35,202 nt of DNA from Clostridium sp. CAG:780 (GCA_000434195.1 HF994472.1:1-35202), one strand, 5' to 3'. Counted from the stretch's first letter, positions 26,341-34,372 are shown. The notes: generated by a model not told the origin, from the sequence alone. Made by a program: numbers and translations.

Positions 26341-27196
26341 ATGCTATTAAGTCTATTATCAATCCACAAATTACTCCTATTATAAGTAATATTGATGTGA
26401 TTGTTAAGTTTTCTTTTATATGTTTATTTGTTTTGTATAATACTAATATTCCTATTCCTGAACCAACTAGTAGTCCTGCCATCATAGATCCAAAGCTAAT
26501 TAATTGTGATAAATATAATTTTGTTATTATTACTGAACTAGCACAGTTTGGAATCAGACCGAATAATGCACATAAAAGCACTCCAACAACTGGAACACTA
26601 GTTAGAAAACTTGATATTTTCTCTTCTCCTATAATTGCCACTAAGCTATTTATAATTAGCGTTATTATAAATATAAATATTGTTATGCTAATTGTATGTT
26701 TTAATGCAGATTTGAATATTCCGTGTTCACAGTCACAGTGTTCGTCATGGCACATATGCTCTATTGCATGCTCTTCTTTTTTGTTTTTTCGAACCATTGA
26801 AACTATTGCATCAATTATAAATCCAAAGATTACACCTATTAAGATTTTAATTAACAATATTTTTAATATTACTTGAATTGGTGCTGCTTCCGAAATCAGT
26901 ATAGGAAGCATTTCATCAGATGTCGACAAAAATATTGCAATAAGCGTTCCTAGTGTTATAATCCTTCCTGCATACAAGTTAGAAGCTACTGCTGAAAAAC
27001 CACATTGTGGAACCACTCCTAAAATTCCTCCCCACAAAGGACCAAGCTTACCAGATTTCTTAACAATCTCTTTTGTCTTCCCTTCTGTTTTATGTTCTAT
27101 ATATTCCATTAATAAATAAACCAAAAATAAAAACGGTATTAATTTTGCCGTATCTATCAGTGTTTCTAGAAAAATATCTTTTATTATTTCTGTCAT
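26339..27196 (-). CDS. ArsP_2-type putative 10-TM heavy-metal/arsenic efflux membrane protein
   Basis: The protein is 285 aa with about eight to ten membrane helices in two related halves. Conserved segments GVVPQCGFSAVASNLYA, LIAIFLSTSDEMLPI and, in the second half, LFGLIPNCASSVIITKLY match the 'putative heavy-metal exporter' (ArsP_2) family. A cytoplasmic-loop cluster HMCHDEHCDCEHG (about 147-159) could bind metal ions. The family has been proposed to export arsenic or other metals, but substrate is not established. It is a single gene, ATG at 27196 with AGGAG upstream, and has no ArsR-type regulator next to it. Confidence 0.85.
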   Translation of the reverse strand: MTEIIKDIFLETLIDTAKLIPFLFLVYLLMEYIEHKTEGKTKEIVKKSGKLGPLWGGILGVVPQCGFSAVASNLYAGRIITLGTLIAIFLSTSDEMLPILISEAAPIQVILKILLIKILIGVIFGFIIDAIVSMVRKNKKEEHAIEHMCHDEHCDCEHGIFKSALKHTISITIFIFIITLIINSLVAIIGEEKISSFLTSVPVVGVLLCALFGLIPNCASSVIITKLYLSQLISFGSMMAGLLVGSGIGILVLYKTNKHIKENLTITSILLIIGVICGLIIDLIA

Positions 27197-27312
27197 TCTT
27201 TTCTCCTATTTACATAAATATCTATATAATATTAACACATTTTGCTCAAATGTGCAATAATTAATAATATTTTCTTTGTTTTCTAATATATTTATACAAA
27301 GGAGAGTGTCTT

Positions 27313-28359
27313 TTGAGTAGATTTTATACAGTTTCTTTAAAAAGAAGTATCGTTCCAATTATTTTTGTTATTTTTTTGATAGGATTAGTTCTTTTTTCTA
27401 GAAGTAATCTTTATGCAGCTAAAGCTGGGCTAAAACTATGGGCAAATAATGTTGTCCCAAGCCTTTTCCCCTTTTTTATTGCTACTAATCTTTTAGGTCA
27501 TACAAATGTTATAAATCATATTAGCAGACGCTGTAATAAATTTATGAGACCTATCTTTAATGTTCCTGGTCAGTCAGCTTATGCTCTTTTGCTAGGAATT
27601 ATTAGTGGCTATCCTGTTGGTGCTAAAATTGTTACTGATTTAAGAAATTCTAATTTATGCACAAAAGACGAAGGAGAAAGAATGCTTTGCTTTACAAATA
27701 ATTCTGGTCCTTTATTTATTATTGGAACTGTTGGAATAACTCTCTTTTCTAACACTTCTATTGGGATATTGCTTTTAGTTACTCACATTTTATCTGCAAT
27801 TACTGTTGGTATTATTTTAGGATTACTTTCTAGAGTAAAAAAAGCTCATACAGCTATAAATAATTCTTATTTGGCAGTTCCTGTAAGACCTTGTACTTTT
27901 TCAAATTTAGGAGCTGTTTTATCTGATGCTATTCTTGATGCTAGTAAGACAATTATTATGATAGGTGGATTTGTTGTAATATTCTCTGTTGTAATTTCAA
28001 TTTTAAATACAAGTCATATCTTAAAAGCTTTTTCTTATTTACTATACCCTATCTTAAAACTTTTAAATATTGACACATCTTTTGCTACAAGTTTATTGTC
28101 AGGAATTATTGAACTAACAAACGGTGTATCTCTTGTGTGTAGTGTTCCTAATAAATCAATATTTGTCAATATTGTACTTTGTGCTTTTTTACTTGGATTT
28201 GGAGGAATCTCTGTTTTATTGCAAGTTTTAAGTATTTCCTCAAAATCCGATTTGTCAATAAAAAAATATATTTACGGTAAGCTTTTACAAGGAATTATTG
28301 CTAGTGGTTTTACATATATTTTATTAAATGTAATTCCGGTTTTTAATTTAAATTTTTAA
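27313..28359 (+). CDS. ylbJ: Sporulation integral membrane protein YlbJ
   Basis: The protein is 348 aa, highly hydrophobic, with nucleoside-recognition (Gate) domain segments. Characteristic stretches are KLWANNVVPSLFPFF, GIISGYPVGAKIV and CFTNNSGPLFIIGTVG, typical of YlbJ. YlbJ is a sigma-E-controlled mother-cell membrane protein needed for normal spore development and resistance. TTG at 27313 is used, with AAAGGAGAG eight bases upstream. A small unknown gene follows within 10 bases, so the two are co-translated. Confidence 0.9.
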   Translation: MSRFYTVSLKRSIVPIIFVIFLIGLVLFSRSNLYAAKAGLKLWANNVVPSLFPFFIATNLLGHTNVINHISRRCNKFMRPIFNVPGQSAYALLLGIISGYPVGAKIVTDLRNSNLCTKDEGERMLCFTNNSGPLFIIGTVGITLFSNTSIGILLLVTHILSAITVGIILGLLSRVKKAHTAINNSYLAVPVRPCTFSNLGAVLSDAILDASKTIIMIGGFVVIFSVVISILNTSHILKAFSYLLYPILKLLNIDTSFATSLLSGIIELTNGVSLVCSVPNKSIFVNIVLCAFLLGFGGISVLLQVLSISSKSDLSIKKYIYGKLLQGIIASGFTYILLNVIPVFNLNF

Positions 28360-28369
28360 GGAGGCTATG

Positions 28370-28627
28370 ATGGACAAAAATTCTGATTATAATTATTACG
28401 GTATGCCACAATTTGGTTCTAATATGTATGATATGGGGCAAGATCCTTTTTCAAATGCCAATATGGATACCAATGCAATGTTTAATCCAATTGTGCAGTA
28501 CGAACAAGCTTATATGTATTACAGATACTTAGCAATGCAAATGGAGTATAAAATCAAATGTAAAGAGTACGAAAAAATGACTTCAAGAGGCGAAAATTCA
28601 AGAGATTCTGGAAGAAAAATAGAATAA
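28370..28627 (+). CDS. Small Met/Tyr/Asn-rich unknown protein downstream of ylbJ
   Basis: About 85 aa. Composition is unusual: Met, Tyr, Asn and Asp dominate the N-terminal 50 residues (YNYYGMPQFGSNMYDMG), followed by a helical YEQAYMYYRYLAMQMEYKIK and a short basic tail. There is no membrane segment. I recognise no family. ATG codons at 28367 and 28370 are adjacent; the second is better spaced (5 bases) from AAGGAGG. Its tight linkage to ylbJ suggests sporulation-time expression, and the composition is reminiscent of small coat or structural proteins, but that is inference. Confidence 0.7.
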   Translation: MDKNSDYNYYGMPQFGSNMYDMGQDPFSNANMDTNAMFNPIVQYEQAYMYYRYLAMQMEYKIKCKEYEKMTSRGENSRDSGRKIE

Positions 28628-28630
28628 AGC

Positions 28631-28659
28631 TTGATTTTTCAATAGTTTTATGATAAAAT
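28631..28659 (+). promoter_or_regulatory. Sigma-A promoter (extended -10) for the 28727-29014 gene
   Basis: TTGATT (28631-28636), 17 bases, TAAAAT (28654-28659) preceded by TG-n. Confidence 0.6.
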
Positions 28660-28726
28660 ATATATAGTAATGATTTATTTTAATTAATCGGAGGTGAATC
28701 TTAGCACTGGCTAAGAGAAAAATAAT

Positions 28727-29014
28727 ATGGAAGTAAAAAATAAAAAAGTAAACCCTTTTATTCTATTTATAAATACTCTTGTTAATGGTGGTGAAGATGT
28801 TAAAGACGAAAAATTACCAAAAGAGTTAGAAGATAGTTTAAAAAGCATTGATGCTGATACAAATAAATTCTTTGCGAATTTGCAGGCTCCGGTAAAAAAG
28901 TCTGGCAGAAAATCTCTTAATGATGATTTAAAAGTTGAGACAAAAAAGGTTGAGCCTAAAAAGAGTGTAAGAAAAAATACTGAAAAACAGATTGATGATG
29001 AAAGAGAACAATAA
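28727..29014 (+). CDS. Unrecognised small charged cytoplasmic protein
   Basis: The protein is 95 aa, Lys/Glu/Asp-rich, with a short hydrophobic patch (NPFILFINTLVNGG, residues 9-22) and then a low-complexity charged C-terminal half likely to be disordered. No family recognised. The ATG at 28727 has only AAGAG nearby, while a strong CGGAGGTG lies about 35 bases upstream and is separated from the ATG by a 7-bp hairpin (TCTTAGC/GCTAAGA). The frame is closed upstream by TAA, so no earlier in-frame start exists. It has its own promoter and a long terminator, so it is a separate transcription unit. Confidence 0.65.
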   Translation: MEVKNKKVNPFILFINTLVNGGEDVKDEKLPKELEDSLKSIDADTNKFFANLQAPVKKSGRKSLNDDLKVETKKVEPKKSVRKNTEKQIDDEREQ

Positions 29015-29023
29015 AATGTAGAA

Positions 29024-29059
29024 AAAAATAAATTTAGATATATGTCTAAATTTATTTTT
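29024..29059. terminator. Bidirectional terminator after the 28727-29014 gene
   Basis: 15-bp perfect AT-rich stem AAAAATAAATTTAGA/TCTAAATTTATTTTT with a 6-nt loop, ending in a T tract on the plus strand. Confidence 0.75.
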
Positions 29060-29086
29060 GCCTATTATCATTTTTTGATTTTTCTA

Positions 29087-29115
29087 TTGACAAATTTGTT
29101 TTTAGCGTTTATAAT
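29087..29115 (+). promoter_or_regulatory. Consensus sigma-A promoter of tRNA-Met
   Basis: TTGACA (29087-29092), 17 bases, TATAAT (29110-29115), 20 bases before the mature tRNA 5' end. Both hexamers are perfect consensus. Confidence 0.9.
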
Positions 29116-29134
29116 AATATTTGTCATTACAAAT

Positions 29135-29211
29135 GGCGATGTAGCTCAGTTGGCTAGAGCAAACGGTTCATACCCGTTAGGTCAGCGGTTCGAATCCACT
29201 CATCGCTACCA
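29135..29211 (+). tRNA. tRNA-Met (CAT anticodon, elongator-type)
   Basis: Acceptor GGCGATG/CATCGCT (G1-U72), D-arm GCTC...GAGC, anticodon stem AACGG/CCGTT with loop TTCATAC, T-arm GCGGTTCGAATCCACT, encoded CCA at 29209-29211. The anticodon stem lacks the three G-C pairs of initiator tRNA, so it is elongator-type; a lysidine-modified tRNA-Ile with CAT cannot be fully excluded. Its last 21 bases recur 154 bases downstream. Confidence 0.93.
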
Positions 29212-29219
29212 GATCAAGT

Positions 29220-29251
29220 AACTTGCTAGAATCTAGTAAGTTCTTTTTTTT
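29220..29251 (+). terminator. Intrinsic terminator of tRNA-Met
   Basis: 10-bp stem AACTTGCTAG/CTAGTAAGTT (one G-U pair), followed by C and a long T tract. Confidence 0.85.
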
Positions 29252-29266
29252 ATATTTCTTATTTCG

Positions 29267-29365
29267 GTGGATTCGAAAAGGACGTGCCTGAACAAAGTGA
29301 AGGCAAAAACAGTCCTGGTGGACTGTTTTTAGGACGCGGCTCGGCGAATCCACTCATCGCTACCA
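29267..29365 (+). repeat. Duplicated tRNA-Met 3' end inside a structured, GC-richer element
   Basis: Positions 29345-29365 repeat exactly the last 21 bases of the tRNA gene including CCA (29191-29211). The copy's CGAATCCAC also pairs perfectly with GTGGATTCG at 29267-29275. Inside this outer stem are two further hairpins: TGCCT/AGGCA (29285-29305) and an 11-bp AAAAACAGTCC/GGACTGTTTTT with TGGT loop (29305-29330). Possible readings are an attachment-site scar, a tRNA-associated repeat of gut Clostridia, or a processed RNA. Confidence 0.75.
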
Positions 29366-29373
29366 AAATAAAC

Positions 29374-29404
29374 AATCTACCTTAAACGGTAGATTTATTT
29401 TTTT
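29374..29404 (+). terminator. Terminator after the duplicated tRNA end
   Basis: Stem AATCTACC/GGTAGATT, loop TTAAAC, then T-rich sequence. It is a second full terminator about 120 bases beyond the tRNA's own. Confidence 0.7.
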
Positions 29405-29412
29405 TACATAGT

Positions 29413-29455
29413 AAAAAAAAATGTCACATTCTATTAATTGAATGTGACATTTTTT
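29413..29455. terminator. Bidirectional terminator at the 3' end of rpoD
   Basis: 11-bp stem ATGTCACATTC/GAATGTGACAT (29421-29431, 29440-29450) flanked by eight A on the left and TTTTT on the right; on the minus strand it terminates dnaG-rpoD. Confidence 0.85.
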
Positions 29456-29465
29456 ATTTTCAAAA

Positions 29466-30575
29466 TTAATTCATATAATCTTTTAATTTCTTGCTTCTGC
29501 TTGGATGACGCAATTTTCTTAAAGCTTTTGCTTCTATTTGTCTTATTCTCTCTCTAGTAACTTGGAACTCTCTTCCAACCTCTTCCAAAGTTCTTGTTTT
29601 GCCGTCTTCTAGTCCAAATCTTAGCTTTAGAACTTTAGCTTCTCTTGGAGTAAGCGTTTTCATTACTTCCTCTAATTGCTCTCTTAAAAGAGTATATGCT
29701 GCTGCATCTTGTGGAGCTGGACTTTCGTCATCTTGTATAAAATCTCCTAAGTGGCTATCATCTTCTTCTCCTATTGGAGTTTCTAATGATACTGGATCTT
29801 GTGCTATTTTTTGTATTTCAACAACTCTTTCAACAGGAATTTCCATCTCTTCTGCTATTTCTTCTGGGGTTGGTTCTCTTCCTAATTGTTGTAACAAGTG
29901 TCTTGATACTCTTATTAATTTATTAATAGTTTCAACCATATGAACAGGAATTCTTATTGTCCTAGCTTGATCTGCAATGGCTCTTGTTATTGCCTGTCTT
30001 ATCCACCAAGTTGCATAAGTACTGAATTTATATCCTTTTGTATAATCGAATTTTTCTACTGCTTTTATTAATCCCATATTTCCTTCTTGGATTAAATCTA
30101 AGAACAACATTCCTCTACCAACATATTTTTTAGCAATACTTACAACAAGTCTTAAGTTTGATTCTGCTAATTTTTGTTTTGCAGCTTCATCTCCCTCTAA
30201 AACTTTTTTTGCAAGTTCTAGCTCTTCGTCATATGTCAAAAGTGGAATTCTACCTATTTCTCTAAGATACATTCTAACAGGATCGTCTATGTTTATACCA
30301 TCCATATTATTTAAGTCTATATCTTCTACTTTTATGTCTTCTACCGCTTCTAGTTCATCTAAGTCTGGTTCTTCTAGGTCTAAGTCATCATCTTTTAAGA
30401 CTCTTACTCCCATATCTTCAAATGCATCAAATACTTTTTCTATTTGGTCTGTATTTGCTTCATCTAATTCACTTGCAAGCTCTCCGTATGTCATTTTTCC
30501 AGACGCTTTTGCTTTTTTTATTATATTATCTACTTTGTCTTCTACCTTTTCTATGTTATCATTTTCTTCTTTCAT
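29466..30575 (-). CDS. rpoD: RNA polymerase primary sigma factor (RpoD/SigA)
   Basis: The protein is 369 aa. A short acidic region 1.1-like N-terminus is followed by region 1.2 (DPVRMYLREIGRIPLL), region 2 (NLRLVVSIAKKYVGRGM, KFSTYATWWIRQAITRAIADQ), region 3 and region 4 (LEEVGREFQVTRERIRQIEAKALRKLRHP). It directs RNA polymerase to the TTGACA-17-TATAAT promoters found throughout this window. ATG at 30575 has GGGAGGT ten bases upstream. It is 16 bases downstream of dnaG, the classical dnaG-rpoD arrangement. Confidence 0.98.
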   Translation of the reverse strand: MKEENDNIEKVEDKVDNIIKKAKASGKMTYGELASELDEANTDQIEKVFDAFEDMGVRVLKDDDLDLEEPDLDELEAVEDIKVEDIDLNNMDGINIDDPVRMYLREIGRIPLLTYDEELELAKKVLEGDEAAKQKLAESNLRLVVSIAKKYVGRGMLFLDLIQEGNMGLIKAVEKFDYTKGYKFSTYATWWIRQAITRAIADQARTIRIPVHMVETINKLIRVSRHLLQQLGREPTPEEIAEEMEIPVERVVEIQKIAQDPVSLETPIGEEDDSHLGDFIQDDESPAPQDAAAYTLLREQLEEVMKTLTPREAKVLKLRFGLEDGKTRTLEEVGREFQVTRERIRQIEAKALRKLRHPSRSKKLKDYMN

Positions 30576-30591
30576 AAAAACATAAACCTCC

Positions 30592-32385
30592 CTATTTTAT
30601 TTTAGCTAATTGGATTATTACACTATTTAGTTCTTCTTCTAAATTAGCTACCTCATCTTTGGTTATTGTATTTTGGCTATTTAGCTTATTCATAATATCA
30701 TTGCGCTTTTTCAATAATATTTCTTTTTTATATGTAAGTATTACATCATCTATACATTTGTCTACATCTGTAATTTCAAAGTTTGACGACATAATTCCCG
30801 ATAAGTAATTTACTATATTTTCATCTTCGAATAAATCTATTATACTTTCTATATTAATATTACCTTTTCCATGTTCTTCATACAATTTGTTTATTATTAG
30901 TTTATTTTTCTCTAATTTTATAAGATTATTCTTTACTATGTTTGCTAGTCTTACAAAACTCTTGTCTGGATAATTAATTAATAAATATATAATTAGACTT
31001 TCTGTTTTTTTGGTCTTTTCGTCAACTTCTTGTTCTTCTACATCTTGTTTTACTTCTCTTATTGTTGTTACTGGCCTTTCTAGTTTTTTCTCAGATTGAC
31101 TGTTTCCATACAATTTTTTGTTGACTTCTGCATATATTGCTTCTTTTGACACTTTGTATTCTAAAGAAATTTTGTCAATGTAAACTTCTCTTTCCATATT
31201 GTTTTCTATTTTTGAGAGAATATTTGCAACTTCATTCAAGAACTTTATTTTGTCATTTACATTTTCTAAGTTTAATTGCCTTTTTAACATTTTTACTTTA
31301 AATTCTACTAATGATATTGCACTATCTACATATTTTTGAAATCTCTCCGGACCATATTTTACAACAAATTCGTCAGGATCTTTTGCTCCCTCTATCTGTA
31401 ATATTCTTATATCACATCCTAAATTTTGCAATATTTCTAATCCTCTTAATGTAGCTGCTTGTCCAGCTCCATCTGCGTCATATCCTATTACAACTTTCTC
31501 ACAACTTCTTCTCAAAAGTCTACCTTGTGCTTCTGTTAAGGCTGTTCCTAGTGATGCCACTGCATTGCTTATTCCTCTTTGATGAAGTGAAACAGCATCC
31601 ATATAGCCTTCTACTATAATTATTGTTTTAGGATTATTCTTTTTTGCTAAGTTGTATGCAAATAAGTGTCTTCCTTTACTATAAACAATATCTTCTGGCG
31701 AATTTATGTATTTAGGTTTGCTATCATCTAAGACTCTACCACCAAAAGCTATAACTCTATCTCTTGCATCAAATATTGGAAACATTAGTCTATTTCTAAA
31801 TCTATCTATAAATTTTCCATCTTGATTTTTATTTACTAGACATGATGCTAGTATTTCTTCTTCTGTAAAGCCTTTAGAATGTAGCTCTGTGTAGAGTTCA
31901 TTAAATCTGCCAGAATATCCTATTTTAAAAGCTTTTAATGTTCTATTGTCTAATCTTCTTTTTTTAACATATTCTTGCGCTGGTTTTGCTGTTGGTTTGT
32001 ATAAATTTTGATGATAAAACTCTGCTGCACATTTGTTTAACTCATATACCCTTGATTTTAATCTTGATATTCTATCATCTTCTGCATTTCCTGATTTAGG
32101 TAATTCTATTCCTGCTCTATTAGCAAGTAATTCTAATGATTCTATGAAATTTAAATTTTCTATTTTTCCTATAAAGTGAATTACATTTCCGCCTACTCCA
32201 CATCCAAAGCAATGAAATATTTGCTTGTCTGGAGAAACACAAAATGAAGGAGATTTTTCTTTATGAAATGGACATAGTCCCATGTAATTTCTACCTGATC
32301 TTTTTAGGACCACGTATTGTGAAACTATATCTATAATGTCGTTTTTACTTTTTATCTCGTCTAATAATTCGTCACTATACCTCAC
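30592..32385 (-). CDS. dnaG: DNA primase
   Basis: The protein is 597 aa. Order: CHC2 zinc-binding domain (C38, H41, C59, C62 in CPFHKEKSPSF and HCFGCG), catalytic core with TOPRIM (EGYMDAVSLHQRG and DADGAG), then a helical DnaB-binding C-terminal region. It makes RNA primers at the replication fork. The start is GTG at 32385; AAAGG lies 12 bases upstream, slightly long, and a nearby ATG (32395) is out of frame. It is cotranscribed with rpoD. Confidence 0.97.
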   Translation of the reverse strand: MRYSDELLDEIKSKNDIIDIVSQYVVLKRSGRNYMGLCPFHKEKSPSFCVSPDKQIFHCFGCGVGGNVIHFIGKIENLNFIESLELLANRAGIELPKSGNAEDDRISRLKSRVYELNKCAAEFYHQNLYKPTAKPAQEYVKKRRLDNRTLKAFKIGYSGRFNELYTELHSKGFTEEEILASCLVNKNQDGKFIDRFRNRLMFPIFDARDRVIAFGGRVLDDSKPKYINSPEDIVYSKGRHLFAYNLAKKNNPKTIIIVEGYMDAVSLHQRGISNAVASLGTALTEAQGRLLRRSCEKVVIGYDADGAGQAATLRGLEILQNLGCDIRILQIEGAKDPDEFVVKYGPERFQKYVDSAISLVEFKVKMLKRQLNLENVNDKIKFLNEVANILSKIENNMEREVYIDKISLEYKVSKEAIYAEVNKKLYGNSQSEKKLERPVTTIREVKQDVEEQEVDEKTKKTESLIIYLLINYPDKSFVRLANIVKNNLIKLEKNKLIINKLYEEHGKGNINIESIIDLFEDENIVNYLSGIMSSNFEITDVDKCIDDVILTYKKEILLKKRNDIMNKLNSQNTITKDEVANLEEELNSVIIQLAKIK

Positions 32386-32493
32386 TATTTTTCATTACCT
32401 TTCCATATAATTATATATTCGACAGAAACTCTTGTTTTCCTTCTTTATTTTCCACAATATGTAAACTAGTGTTACAATCTGCAGGCAATAATC

Positions 32494-32545
32494 AAGAGAA
32501 TAATATAATTTCTTTAATATTATAAAAAAATTATATTATTCTCTT
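32494..32545. other. Long AT-rich hairpin between carD and dnaG
   Basis: A 17-bp perfect stem (AAGAGAATAATATAATT/AATTATATTATTCTCTT) with an 18-nt loop, starting about 20 bases beyond the carD stop. It lacks a clean U tract, so it could be the carD terminator, an mRNA stabiliser, or a small miniature-element remnant. Confidence 0.55.
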
Positions 32546-32563
32546 AATGTAAATTTTCTCTTT

Positions 32564-33136
32564 TTAGTTTAAATCTGAATTATCATTGAATGGTATAAAT
32601 TTGCTTACTATGTTTGTTGCATCCATAGTAGGTTGCTCTAAGTGTTTATGTTCTTCAAATGATAAATTTATTTTGTTTTCTACTAAATTTTGTACTTCAC
32701 TTTCTGATGCATGCTCTGCTAATACTAATTCACTTACTAAAATTTGTTTAGCATTGTTTAGCATTTTCTTTTCTCCAGTAGATAATCCTTTTTCTTTTTG
32801 TTTGTAGCTTAAATTTCTTACCACATCGGCTACTTCGTATATATCCCCTGTTTTCATTTTGTCCATATTTTCTTTATATCTTTTATTCCAACTGTTTGAC
32901 ATTTCTGTTTCATTTGCTTCTAATACTTGCAAAACTTTTCCTGCTTCTTCTTTATTTATTACGCTTCTAACTCCCACATCACTTGCTTTTGCGATTGGAA
33001 CCATAACTTTTACTTCTCCAGGCATTTTGATTATATAATAATCTTGCTTTTCTCCTAAAATATCTTTTTGCTCTATCGCGTCTATTGTTCCAGCTCCGTG
33101 CATTGGATATACAATTTTGTCACCAACATTAAACAT
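32564..33136 (-). CDS. carD: CarD/CdnL-family RNA polymerase-binding transcription regulator
   Basis: About 190 aa. The N-terminal CarD/TRCF RNAP-interacting domain is clear (FNVGDKIVYPMHGAGTIDAIE, YYIIKMPGEVKVMVPI), followed by the helical C-terminal DNA-binding region (KMKTGDIYEVADVVRNL, GLSTGEKKMLNNAKQ). Family members bind the RNAP beta subunit and stabilise open complexes. ATG at 33136 was chosen over one at 33154 because AAGGAG is eight bases upstream of it and overlaps the longer form. The tail of about 25 residues is longer than in some homologs. It has its own near-consensus promoter at 33207-33235. Confidence 0.94.
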   Translation of the reverse strand: MFNVGDKIVYPMHGAGTIDAIEQKDILGEKQDYYIIKMPGEVKVMVPIAKASDVGVRSVINKEEAGKVLQVLEANETEMSNSWNKRYKENMDKMKTGDIYEVADVVRNLSYKQKEKGLSTGEKKMLNNAKQILVSELVLAEHASESEVQNLVENKINLSFEEHKHLEQPTMDATNIVSKFIPFNDNSDLN

Positions 33137-33206
33137 GTAATTATCTCCTTCCATACTATAATTAAATTAGAGTTGATAAAGGTTGCTCTATTTAAACTAC
33201 ATTTCT

Positions 33207-33235
33207 ATTATACCATAAAAAATGGTAAAAGTCAA
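33207..33235 (-). promoter_or_regulatory. Sigma-A promoter of carD, overlapping the dut terminator
   Basis: Minus strand TTGACT (33230-33235), 17 bases, TATAAT (33207-33212). The -35 hexamer lies in the loop and stem of the terminator hairpin at 33217-33252. Confidence 0.8.
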
Positions 33236-33252
33236 AGCTTTTACCATTTTTT
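33217..33252. terminator. Terminator of the rbr-dut unit (bidirectional)
   Basis: 15-bp perfect stem AAAAAATGGTAAAAG/CTTTTACCATTTTTT, loop TCAAAG on the plus strand; ends in T6 on the minus strand, about 80 bases past the dut stop. Confidence 0.8.
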
Positions 33253-33331
33253 CTCCTGTCATCTATCTCTTTATTTTCAAGGTTTTCGGGTTATTATGTG
33301 CAAAAACATTTTTATGTTTACCGCTTATGTT

Positions 33332-33793
33332 TTATTTGTTTGTCGATCCAAATCCCCCTAGTCTTTCTCCTTCTGCGCTGTCAGTATCTGTCACTAGATA
33401 CTTCTCGAATATCGCTTGTCCTATGCAGTCTCCTTTTTTTATTTCTGTATCTGTATCTTTAATATTATAAAAAGCAAACATTATATGTCCATCATTGTCT
33501 GGATTTCCATAGTAATCTTTATCTACTATTCCCACGCTATTTGCTAATATTAATCCTTTTTTCTTTGGGTTTGAGCTTCTATTGTATAAGCACAACATTT
33601 CATCATCTTGCATATATGCTTTTATTCCAGTTTTTATAAGTGTTGGTGCTATTCCTGGTTTAAATACTGGAACAACACAATCCTCAGCTGCTTCCACATC
33701 ATACCCTGCTGAGTACTTTGTTTTTCTTACAGGTAAGTTAATTTTCTTGTCCTCAAATCCTTTTGCTACTTCAAATCCTCTTGTTCTTGCCAT
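33332..33793 (-). CDS. dut: dUTPase (dUTP diphosphatase)
   Basis: The protein is 153 aa, trimeric dUTPase length. The five motifs are recognisable: SAGYDVEA, LYNRSSNPKKKG, NSVGIVDKDYYGN, GDCIGQAIFEKY and RLGGFGSTN. It hydrolyses dUTP to dUMP, limiting uracil in DNA. ATG at 33793 has AAAGGAG upstream, 16 bases after the rubrerythrin stop, so both share the rbr promoter. Confidence 0.95.
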   Translation of the reverse strand: MARTRGFEVAKGFEDKKINLPVRKTKYSAGYDVEAAEDCVVPVFKPGIAPTLIKTGIKAYMQDDEMLCLYNRSSNPKKKGLILANSVGIVDKDYYGNPDNDGHIMFAFYNIKDTDTEIKKGDCIGQAIFEKYLVTDTDSAEGERLGGFGSTNK

Positions 33794-33809
33794 GATATTT
33801 TCTCCTTTA

Positions 33810-34343
33810 TTAATAATTTTCTGCTTTTACTTCAAAGAATGATTGTAGATGATTGCAAACTGGGCAAACTTTTGGAGCTTCTGTTCCAACTACTATATGT
33901 CCACAGTTTCTACATTTCCAAATAGTAATGCTTCCTTTTTTGAACACTTCTCCATTTTCTAGATTTTCTAATAATTTTCTATATCTTGCTTCATGTTCTT
34001 TTTCTATTGCAGCTATTCCTCTAAATTTTGCAGCTATTTCTGTAAATCCTTCTTCATCTGCTTCTTTTGCCATTCTGTCATACATATCTGTCCATTCAAA
34101 GTTTTCACCAGCTGCTGCAGATGCTAAGTTTGCTTTTGTATCTCCTATTCCATTTAGATATTTAAAATGTATTTTTGCATGTTCTTTTTCATTTTCTGCT
34201 GTCTCTAAAAACAACTCTGCTATTTGTTCATATCCCTCTTTTTTTGCAACACTTGCAAAGTATGTATATTTATTTCTTGCTTGTGATTCTCCTGCAAATG
34301 CCTCCATTAAATTCTTTTCTGTTTTAGAACCTTTTAATTCCAT
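33810..34343 (-). CDS. rbr: Rubrerythrin
   Basis: About 177 aa. An N-terminal ferritin-like diiron four-helix domain (AGESQARNKY, ENEKEHAKIHF, IAAIEKEHEARY supply the Glu/His ligands) is joined to a C-terminal rubredoxin-type domain with CRNCGH and CPVCNH. It reduces hydrogen peroxide in anaerobes. ATG at 34343 was chosen over 34358 because GGAGG lies eight bases upstream. The promoter (34395-34423) carries two palindromes that could be redox-regulator sites. Confidence 0.97.
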   Translation of the reverse strand: MELKGSKTEKNLMEAFAGESQARNKYTYFASVAKKEGYEQIAELFLETAENEKEHAKIHFKYLNGIGDTKANLASAAAGENFEWTDMYDRMAKEADEEGFTEIAAKFRGIAAIEKEHEARYRKLLENLENGEVFKKGSITIWKCRNCGHIVVGTEAPKVCPVCNHLQSFFEVKAENY

Positions 34344-34372
34344 GTTATTTACCTCCATATGTTGTATTTTTA

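Noticed and set aside
29345..29365. A second complete tRNA gene
   Set aside because: Only the T-arm 3' half, acceptor 3' strand and CCA are duplicated; no D-arm, anticodon arm or 5' acceptor strand is present.
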